A stretch of DNA of 14,004 bases from Candidatus Hydrogenedentota bacterium (GTDB lineage: Bacteria; Hydrogenedentota; Hydrogenedentia; Hydrogenedentiales; CAITNO01), in assembly GCA_903922535.1 (NCBI GenBank), contig CAIXUF010001124.1:1-14004 (forward strand). The letters are read 5' to 3'. Each line of letters opens with the position of its first letter. The stretch's first letter is position 1. The notes beneath the pieces were generated by a model, which searched no databases, was not told the DNA's origin, and saw only the letters and a program-made list of their open reading frames with translations. Below are positions 1 through 6,500 of the stretch, piece by piece. A program made the position numbers and the translations under genes.

Positions 1-61
1 GGAAACAGAGTCAATATCACGAAGATGATCCGGAGAAGAGGAGACCTTCGCTCGGAAGAGC

Positions 62-83
62 GGCATGGTCCGGAGACCATGCC
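62..83. repeat. Strong 9-bp palindromic hairpin
   Basis: A perfect inverted repeat: GGCATGGTC (62-70), a 4-nt CGGA spacer, then GACCATGCC (75-83). The stem is GC-rich. No T-run follows on either strand, so it does not look like an intrinsic terminator. The octamer TCCGGAGA at its centre also occurs at 29-36. No gene is visible in 1-234, so this may be a dispersed palindromic (REP-like) element; a genome-wide copy count would decide. Confidence 0.55.
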
Positions 84-165
84 ACAACAGGGGCGAGAAG
101 CACGCCAAGAATCGCTGGTCAGAGGCGGTGACGGCAAAGGGCGGGGAGCAGGGGGGCTTGCCGCT

Positions 166-238
166 GTAGACGCGTCATCTTGACGCGTTCTGCTTCGACT
201 TGGGGCGCTGAAAGAAAGCGGCAAGATGCCGCTTCTAC
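166..238. repeat. Inverted pair of a 26-nt palindromic element (REPIN/BIME-like)
   Basis: One copy lies at 166-191 on the plus strand and the other at 213-238 on the minus strand, separated by 21 nt. Read 5' to 3' both follow GTAGA-x-GCG-x-CATCTTG-x-CGC-x-TTCT, so they share the apex CATCTTG and both flanks. The four differing positions form two stem pairs: A-T versus C-G, and G-C versus T-A. Each copy folds alone (ACGCGTCA/TGACGCGT and AAGCGGCA/TGCCGCTT, each with a 3-nt loop), and the pair can also fold as a long imperfect hairpin. Two inverted palindromic units are the known layout of REPINs and BIMEs. No REP-associated tyrosine transposase gene is present in the window. Confidence 0.65.
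211..234 (-). terminator. Candidate intrinsic terminator of the minus-strand operon
   Basis: Directly after the acyl-CoA synthetase stop codon, the minus strand reads AAGCGGCA-TCT-TGCCGCTT followed by TCTTT. This is an 8-bp stem with a 3-nt loop and a short pyrimidine-rich tail. The tail is weak for an intrinsic terminator. The hairpin is also one half of the repeated palindromic pair, so it may serve as both. Confidence 0.45.
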
Positions 239-1911
239 GTGGACGCGTCCCGCTGGTCTTTGTCGCGAATGGCGGTCCGTCGAATTTTTCCGCTGATCGT
301 CTTGGGCAGTTCGTCCGCAAACTCGATGACCCGCGGATACTTGTAGGGCGCTGTCACGGTCTTGACGTGGTGCTGCAATTCCTCTTTCAAGGCTTCGCTG
401 GGCACATATCCCTTCGCGAGGATGACGGTTGCCTTGACCGCCTGACCGCGCAGCGGGTCGGGCACGCCGGTGATGGCGCATTCGAGCACCGCCGGGTGCT
501 GCAGGAGCGCGCTTTCGACCTCGAAGGGCCCGATGCGGTAGCCCGAACTCTTGATCAGGTCGTCCGACCGGCCCACAAACCAATAGTACCCGTCCTCGTC
601 CATCCAGGCGATGTCGCCCGTGTGGTAATAACCGTCGTGCCAGACGGCTTCAGTCGCCTCGGGCGCGCGGTAGTATCCGGCGAACATCCCGGGCGGTGTG
701 CCGCCCTGGAGATTGACGACGATCTCGCCCTCCTCCCCCACCTCACAACCTTTGCCTTCCGCATTCATCAGTTCTATGGCATAACCCGGCGACGGTTTGC
801 CCATGGAACCCGGCTTGGGTTCCAGCCAGGGGAAGGTCGCCATCATGACGATGGATTCGGTCTGCCCGAAGCCTTCGCGGAGTTCGAGCCCCGTTTGCGC
901 GAGGAACTGTTCGTACACCTCCGGATTGAGCGGTTCACCGGCCGTGACACAATGCCGTATCTGACTCAGGTCATACTGCGACAGGTCTTCCCGAATCAGA
1001 AAGCGGAAGACGGTCGGGGGCGCGCAGAACGTGGTCACACCGTGGCGGCTGATCCTTTCGAGCAGCCGTGCCGCGTCAAAGGTGTCGTAATCGTAGACAA
1101 ACACCGCGCTGCCCGCGATCCATTGCCCGTAAATCTTGCCCCAGGCCGATTTCGCCCAGCCGGTGTCGGCGACGGTGAAATGTAGGCCGCCATCCACGAC
1201 GTTCTGCCAGTATTTGGCGGTGACGATATGCGCCAGCGGGTAGGCAAAGCTGTGCTGGACCATTTTGGGATAGCCGGTGGTGCCGGAGGAGAAATAGACC
1301 AGCGCAATGTCACCGTTGTGCGTGGCCTCGGCGCCCGAAGGACGCTCGAACGCCGGGCTTGCGGCGTCCATTTCGGTGCTGAAATCGACCCAGCCGTTTC
1401 GTTTGCCGCCCACCACCGCCTTTGTCCGAAGCGTACCGCCGCACAACAGATGCGCCTCGTCCGTCTGCTCCAGAAGCGCGTCGGAAGCCACGCAAACGAT
1501 CATGCGGGCATCGGCGCACTGGACGCGGTATTCGATGTCCTTTGCGGTGAGCATGTGCGTGGCGGGCACGGCGATCGCGCCGAGCTTGTGCAGCGCCAGC
1601 AGACAGATCCAGAACTCGGGGCGTTTCTTGAGCACGAGCAGGACGTGTTCGCCCTTCACGATGCCGTGCCCGCGAAAAACGTTCGCGGCCCGGTCGCTGT
1701 ATTCTTTCAACTCGCGGAACGTGTAGGTCCGCTGGTTGTCCTGGTCGTCGCACCAGACGATGGCCGTGCGGTCCGGCTCCTCCCGCGCGTACACATCGAC
1801 GATGTCATAGGCAAAGTTGAATTCTTCGGGCACGTTGATGGTGAAATGCCCGCGAAAATCCTCATAGGACGCAAAATCTTCCCGCGGCATAAAACGGTTC
1901 AACAAAGACAT
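235..1911 (-). CDS. AMP-forming acyl-CoA synthetase, medium-chain type
   Basis: 558 aa adenylate-forming enzyme that should activate a carboxylic acid with ATP and join it to CoA in the cytoplasm. Visible motifs in order: P-loop-like [11 protein letters not shown] (206-216), ADTGW (248-252), EGFGQTE (346-352), YHTGD (429-433), [20 protein letters not shown] (447-466), and the C-terminal SGKIRR with the expected catalytic Lys542. ADTGW...KSAWG and GFGQTE, rather than the WWQTE of acetyl-CoA synthetase, point to the medium-chain/aromatic ACSM-like group. The exact acid cannot be read from the sequence. Length is normal and the ATG at 1911 is preceded by GGAGCAGGA. It lies 48 bp behind the XRE-cupin gene, probably co-transcribed. 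Its TAG stop lies inside the palindromic repeat at 213-238, so the last residues (DQRDAST) may be affected by that element. Confidence 0.95.
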   Translation of the reverse strand: MSLLNRFMPREDFASYEDFRGHFTINVPEEFNFAYDIVDVYAREEPDRTAIVWCDDQDNQRTYTFRELKEYSDRAANVFRGHGIVKGEHVLLVLKKRPEFWICLLALHKLGAIAVPATHMLTAKDIEYRVQCADARMIVCVASDALLEQTDEAHLLCGGTLRTKAVVGGKRNGWVDFSTEMDAASPAFERPSGAEATHNGDIALVYFSSGTTGYPKMVQHSFAYPLAHIVTAKYWQNVVDGGLHFTVADTGWAKSAWGKIYGQWIAGSAVFVYDYDTFDAARLLERISRHGVTTFCAPPTVFRFLIREDLSQYDLSQIRHCVTAGEPLNPEVYEQFLAQTGLELREGFGQTESIVMMATFPWLEPKPGSMGKPSPGYAIELMNAEGKGCEVGEEGEIVVNLQGGTPPGMFAGYYRAPEATEAVWHDGYYHTGDIAWMDEDGYYWFVGRSDDLIKSSGYRIGPFEVESALLQHPAVLECAITGVPDPLRGQAVKATVILAKGYVPSEALKEELQHHVKTVTAPYKYPRVIEFADELPKTISGKIRRTAIRDKDQRDAST

Positions 1912-1959
1912 GTCCTGCTCCTGCGTTTATTCTGCGGTCAAAACGGCCGTCGCACCCCG

Positions 1960-2514
1960 TTACAGGATGACAGCCAGAAACCGGGCCGGGCGGTCCCCGA
2001 CCGCTTCCATGGCATGGTCATAGCCGGAATCGAAGAAGAGCGAATCGCCCGCTTCCAGCACAATTTCCTGATGGCTTATAATGACCCGAAGCGTGCCCTC
2101 GATCACAAAGTCGAATTCCTGCCCCGGATGCGCGTTCACTTCCGGCTTTGCGCCGTCCGCGCGGGGCTCGACCGTGATGAGAAACGGCTCCGCCTTCTTG
2201 TGGATGAAGTTCATCGCGAGCGCCTGGTACTCGTACTGGTTGCGCCGTTCGACATCGATGCCTTTGCCCGCGCGGGTCACCGTGAAAACATGCATCCTGG
2301 ACGCATCGCCCGTCAGCAGGACGCCCAGATCAACGTTCAGGGCATGCGCGATCTCGAAAAGGATGCTCGCGGGGAAATCCTCGCTGCCCTCTTCGTAATG
2401 CCGATACCGCTCAAGGGGTATTCCGACCCGTGCCGCCAGCGATTCGTCCGAAACGCCGGACAGCTCCCGCAGTTCGCGAACCCGCGCGGCAATTTCCTTG
2501 ATACGCTCCAACAT
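1960..2514 (-). CDS. XRE-family helix-turn-helix regulator with cupin domain
   Basis: 184 aa predicted DNA-binding regulator with an effector-binding cupin. The helix-turn-helix spans about residues 8-65 (RVRELRELSGVSDESLAARV, then GIPLERYRHYEEG). The cupin spans about 115-184, with H129-x3-E133-x6-G140 as motif 1 and GDSLFFDSGYDHAM as motif 2 (H167). The first His of a canonical HxH is Asn127, so metal binding may be weakened. I chose ATG 2514 because AAAGGA lies about 9 nt upstream. An in-frame ATG at 2607 would add 31 low-complexity residues that match no domain. The gene sits 48 bp upstream of the acyl-CoA synthetase in the same direction. XRE-cupin genes commonly adjoin metabolic genes they control, so it probably senses an acid or acyl-CoA and regulates this operon; that is inference. 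Confidence 0.92.
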   Translation of the reverse strand: MLERIKEIAARVRELRELSGVSDESLAARVGIPLERYRHYEEGSEDFPASILFEIAHALNVDLGVLLTGDASRMHVFTVTRAGKGIDVERRNQYEYQALAMNFIHKKAEPFLITVEPRADGAKPEVNAHPGQEFDFVIEGTLRVIISHQEIVLEAGDSLFFDSGYDHAMEAVGDRPARFLAVIL

Positions 2515-2626
2515 ATGCGCATTTCCTTTGGGTTGACGTTGGGGAGTTCCCACCGAAGGCCCTTCACCAGGCGTGACGCATGAACGACTGCGACTTGGCC
2601 CTTCCACGGACGGAATGGACGCCCGG

Positions 2627-2656
2627 AGAGTAGCAGGGAAGAAAACACGAAGTCAA
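2627..2656 (-). promoter_or_regulatory. Candidate promoter for the XRE-cupin/acyl-CoA synthetase operon
   Basis: On the minus strand, TTGACT (2656-2651) is followed after 18 nt by TACTCT (2632-2627). The -35 matches consensus well and the -10 poorly (3 of 6). Transcription would begin near 2620, leaving about 105 nt of leader before the ATG at 2514. It is the best sigma70-like pair I see here, but remains tentative. Confidence 0.3.
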
Positions 2657-3280
2657 AGGGACGGGCCGCAACAATGCGGCACGGAAACGATCCGTCGGCC
2701 GTTCCGCGAATCCAGGGGCATTCACCATGGCGTGGGCAAGAATCGAAATGCGTTTGGGGCGCATTTCAACGAAGCACCTGCGGCATTCTTCCGTTTCTGC
2801 CTTCCTCGTCCCCCAACGCGCAACGTCCTGAACGGTGTCTGGATGACAGGATATTCTTGCGCGAACGCTGTTGCTTTGGCGGCCGCTTCATGCGAGGGGG
2901 CCCTGACGGCTGGGTGAGAAGATACGCCCGTCAAGACAGCACCCACCCGGAAGACGACCCTTTCCCAGTTTGATTTTCCCCAAAAGCCGGATTATCCCTT
3001 TTCTCATAGTTGGGAATTGGAAATTGCGGGGAGAGTTGAAGTGGTGGGATTCAACGCGTCGGGGGATGGCCGCTTTTCAGACCACCGCACGGCGGACGGC
3101 AAAGACCGTCCAACCCACAAGCGCCCCTTTCCACGGCAACGAAGCCCTGTCCTGCGCGGCAAGAAATCCTTGTTCCGGGGCAGGGCGGGTATGGAAAGAC
3201 GTTTTCGGGGCCTCAAAACCGCCTTTTGAAGCGTTCCTTGCGGCGGATTGTGCCCCCTCCGAGGCGTTTCGGTCATGGAA
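2657..3280. other. Gene-poor divergent intergenic stretch
   Basis: Together with its flanks (2515-3513) this is about 1 kb between the minus-strand operon and the giant plus-strand gene. Open frames of 60-130 codons exist on both strands, but none has a convincing ribosome binding site together with recognisable domain content. Two clean hairpins stand out: GAAATGCG/CGCATTTC (2745-2767, 7-nt loop) and GGACGG/CCGTCC (3094-3111, 6-nt loop), neither followed by a T-run. I see no tRNA, rRNA or riboswitch fold. It could be decayed coding sequence or hold an unrecognised small RNA. Confidence 0.5.
2745..2767. repeat. 8-bp perfect stem-loop in the intergenic region
   Basis: GAAATGCG (2745-2752) and CGCATTTC (2760-2767) flank a 7-nt TTTGGGG loop. 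Pairing is perfect. No T-tract follows on either strand, so termination is unlikely. Function unknown. Confidence 0.4.
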
Positions 3281-3300
3281 TGAACGGTTTAAGTCGTTCA
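3281..3300. promoter_or_regulatory. 20-nt near-palindrome, candidate operator
   Basis: TGAACG-GTTTAAGT-CGTTCA is a 20-nt near-perfect dyad: six perfect outer pairs, two inner G-T wobbles and a TTAA-like centre. Such a symmetric site is typical of a dimeric repressor operator. It lies 5 nt upstream of the ribosome binding site of the candidate small ORF at 3320 and about 50 nt upstream of the TTGACA promoter of the giant gene. The binding protein is unknown. Confidence 0.35.
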
Positions 3301-3319
3301 AACACAAGGAGAATGAACA

Positions 3320-3418
3320 ATGGCAAAGCTTCCACCGACAGAAGGCGGGCCCTTGACAAAACGGTATACTCGTGCTAAGCTACAATCAGGTTGTGGATGG
3401 TTTTTTCGATTCATGTAG
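3320..3418 (+). CDS. Candidate small ORF, 32 codons
   Basis: ATG at 3320 is preceded by a textbook ribosome binding site AAGGAG (3306-3311) with 8-nt spacing. The frame encodes 32 residues beginning MAKLPPTEGGPLTKRYTRAK, is basic, and ends ...GWFFRFM before TAG at 3416-3418. I recognise no family. The start signal is better than that of many real genes here. However, the likely promoter of the giant gene (TTGACA at 3353) lies inside the frame, so it may be the 5' remnant of a truncated gene, an upstream regulatory ORF, or chance. Confidence 0.25.
   Translation: MAKLPPTEGGPLTKRYTRAKLQSGCGWFFRFM
3353..3381 (+). promoter_or_regulatory. Candidate promoter for the giant IPT/beta-helix gene
   Basis: TTGACA (3353-3358), a perfect -35, is followed after 17 nt by TAAGCT (3376-3381). 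A TGC just before the hexamer gives an extended -10. A second -10-like hexamer, TACAAT, sits at 3381-3386 but is too far from the -35 (22 nt). Transcription would begin near 3388, leaving a leader of about 125 nt. Confidence 0.5.
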
Positions 3419-3513
3419 ATATGCTATTTGTTCTGTTTTCCGGGAAAGCATGCGAATACTGAGGCGTCGAGGGAATCATCTGGGCGTTTAACCGAATCAG
3501 GGAGGTTCGGACA

Positions 3514-6500
3514 ATGACACGCAATTCTGGTCTGAGTCTTGTGGTGGCCGTGTGTCTTGGTGCGGTTTTCACGACGGTTGCGGGGGCGGCGCCTTTGCTG
3601 TCGTCGCTGTCGCCGGACTACGGCAGCGGGATGGTCGGAACCGTGGTGACAATTCATGGGACGGGGTTGAGCGTGACCGGTGTCACCCGGGTGCTGTTTG
3701 GCGATGCCGATGCGTCCGAAGTGGCGGTGTCCGACTCGGGCGGGGGGAACTTCTCGCTGAGCTGCAAGACGCCGCCGCACTGGGGCGGACTGTGCAGCGT
3801 GACGGTCATCAACCCGGACCAGTCCAGCGCCACACTTGCGGATGCGTATGTCTTTGTCCCGGGGATCCTTGAAACGAATGTGACCGGGGCGTTGCCCTGT
3901 TTCAGCCCGACGGCGGGCGGCAAGACGATCTTTGTCGTCGGACAGGAAGCGGGGCTTCCCTTCAGCCTGTACACGCTGACCATCGGCGGTGTGCCGATTA
4001 CCGGGGTCAGGGAATACCGGGTGCAGGGCCACATGCCGTTGTATTCCGCCGTGTCTCCGCCGCATGCGGCGGGGCTGGTGGGCTTTGGCATCGTGGGATA
4101 CGGGGAACTCCTCCCGAACTGCTTCATTTACAGCGACGCCACTGCCCCCCTCGTTCTGTCGTGCAGTCCCACACATGACTGGGATTACGGCGGCGCCGAG
4201 GTGGACATTGTGGCGGGGAATCTGCCGCTCACGGGCACGCCCACCGTGTCCTTTGGCGGCGTGGAGTCGGCAATCGTGGTGGTCCACCCCGATTTTGGCG
4301 GATATATCACCTGCGCCGCGCCGCCGCACATTGCCGGCCTGGTGGACATCGTCGTCACGAATCCGGACGGCCAGTCGGGCACGCTGCCCGGCGCGTTCAA
4401 CTACGATTCCACATACCAGCCGAAACTGGATTCCCTCTCCCCCAACGAGGGGCCGGGCTACCAGAGCAACTACGTCACCATCACCGGGTCGGGTTTTGCG
4501 CCCACCGGAGGCACCACCCAGGTCACCTTCGGCGGTGTGCCGGCCACCGATGTCTTTGTGGGCGGCGGCACCATCCTCTACTGCCACACCCCGCTTCATG
4601 CCGCGGGAACAGTGGACGTCGTGGTGACCAATCCGGGAGGGAAAGTGGGATCTCTGGCCAACGGCTACACCTTCCTGCCCCCGCTTGTGCCGGTTCCCAC
4701 GGTAGCCACCCCCAATTCAGGCCAGGAAGCGGGTGGCACCATGGTGACCATCGCCGGCACGGGCTTCATGCTGGACGGCTACACACAGGTCAGCTTTGGT
4801 GACCATCAATCCAACAATGTGCTGGTAAAGGACGCGGTGGACGGGAGCCGCTATATTATCTGTCAAACCCCGGGCCATGCCCCCGGCACGGTGGACATCG
4901 TGGTCACCAATCCCGGAAACACCACGGGCACGCTGGCCGGCGGATTCACCTACCTGCCCCAGACCCCTCCCAGTCTCGTCAGCGTGACGCCCGGCGAGGG
5001 TAGCACGCTGGGCGGCGACTCGGTGACGCTTTACGGCACAGGTTTTACGCCCTATCAGCCCCTCCAGGTGACCTTTGGGGGGATGTACACCTCCTCTTAC
5101 TATGTCCAAGCTGTTGACGACCACACCCTGATCTGCTCCACCCCGGTTCATGCCGCCGGCGAGGTGGATGTCGCGGTCATTGCCGCCGACGGCACCACCG
5201 GCGTCCTCCCCGGCGGGTTCCTTTATGTGGACGCGCCGCCGCCCACCATTGATACGGTGTCTCCCGACGCGGACCTCACAACAGGCGGCACGGCGATAAC
5301 GGTTACCGGCACCGGGTTCTGTGCCAGTTACAATTATTCTGGGAGCGTCAAGGTCCTGCTTGGCGGCGTGGAGGCTTTCAGCGTCTATGCATCGAGCAGT
5401 TCCCACATCGTGTGCTACACGCCGGTGCACAGCCCGGGTCCGGTGGATGTTGAGATTGTCAATCCCGACGGGAAGAGGGCGGTGCTTCCGGGAGGGTTTA
5501 CCTACGTGGATGCCCCCTCACCCCATCCCTTGGGGCTGACGCCGGCCCACGGCCTGACCCTCGGGGGCGCAACCGTGTCGATCTCCGGCTCAGACTTCTG
5601 CACCAATGGTTATACGCCCACAAAAGTCCTGTTCGGAGAAGTGGAATCGACGAGTGTCTCCGCTTGGAACATTTCGGCCATCCAATGCAAGACGCCGCCC
5701 CATGCTCCGGGCACGGTCGATGTCACGGTCGTCAATCCCGACGGAAAGGTTGGCGTCATTCCCGGGGGGTTCACCTATCTGGCCACCATGAACCCTGTTA
5801 TCAGCAGGCTGGGCGAGTCCTTGGGGTATGCCACAGGCGGTTCCTCCCTGGCCATCTATGGGACTGATTTCTCCCTATCCGGTACGACACGGGTGACCTT
5901 TGACGGGGCGGAGGCGGTCAATGTGCGCGTGTATGACGCTGGAGACGGGACCATGGAAATCGCCTGCCGGACTCCGCACCACGCGCCCGGCATGGTGGAC
6001 GTCACTGTTTTCAATCCCGGCGGCGGCGAGGCCACGCTGCACAGCGCATATCTGTACATTCTGGGGCCGCCGCCGATGCCCGAGAAAATCACGCCCACCG
6101 AAGGGCCGTCGACAGGCGGAACACCGGTTGTCATTTCGGGCAATTACTTTGGGAGGCTGGGCACATTGCAGGTGACCTTTGGCGCGGAGGCGGCGACCGG
6201 TGTGCGGGTCATTTCCGAAGAGACCATTTCTTGCCTTGCGCCGCCGCAAGCCCCGGGCACGGTGGATGTGACTGTAATCAACGAGGACGGCCAAAGCGGC
6301 ACGCTGCCGGGCGCGTTTGTCTATCGTGCCCCGGCCGTCAAGGTCGTTCGTGTCGATGCGGACAACGTTTCGGGTACCGAGGACGGGACCGGTTGGGAGA
6401 CTGCGTTCACCTCCATCCAAAGCGGGATCGACGCCATCGCGGCCACCGGTGAACCCGGCGAGGTGTGGGTGGCCGGGAGCACCTACACCGGCACGGAGGA

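Noticed and set aside
139..156. G-quadruplex in the G-rich stretch
   Set aside because: Only three separated G-runs are present; a fourth would require splitting the six-G run without a loop.
1228..2583. A long plus-strand open frame (about 450 codons) antisense to both genes of the minus operon
   Set aside because: It crosses two genes with clear domains, has no recognisable domain or good start signal, and is the kind of frame expected opposite GC-rich coding sequence.
3514..3588. Lipoprotein signal on the giant protein (Cys14)
   Set aside because: The residues before the Cys are V-A-V, which does not fit a lipobox needing a small residue at -1, and a signal peptidase I site (AGA-A) follows.
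3424..4599. A minus-strand open frame (about 390 codons) opposite the signal peptide and first IPT repeats
   Set aside because: Arg/Gly/His-rich shadow without domains; the plus-strand protein is unmistakable.
3592..6336. CRISPR-like or recently amplified tandem DNA repeats
   Set aside because: Repeats are about 270 bp, diverged, in frame and encode IPT/TIG domains; there are no short identical repeats with unique spacers.
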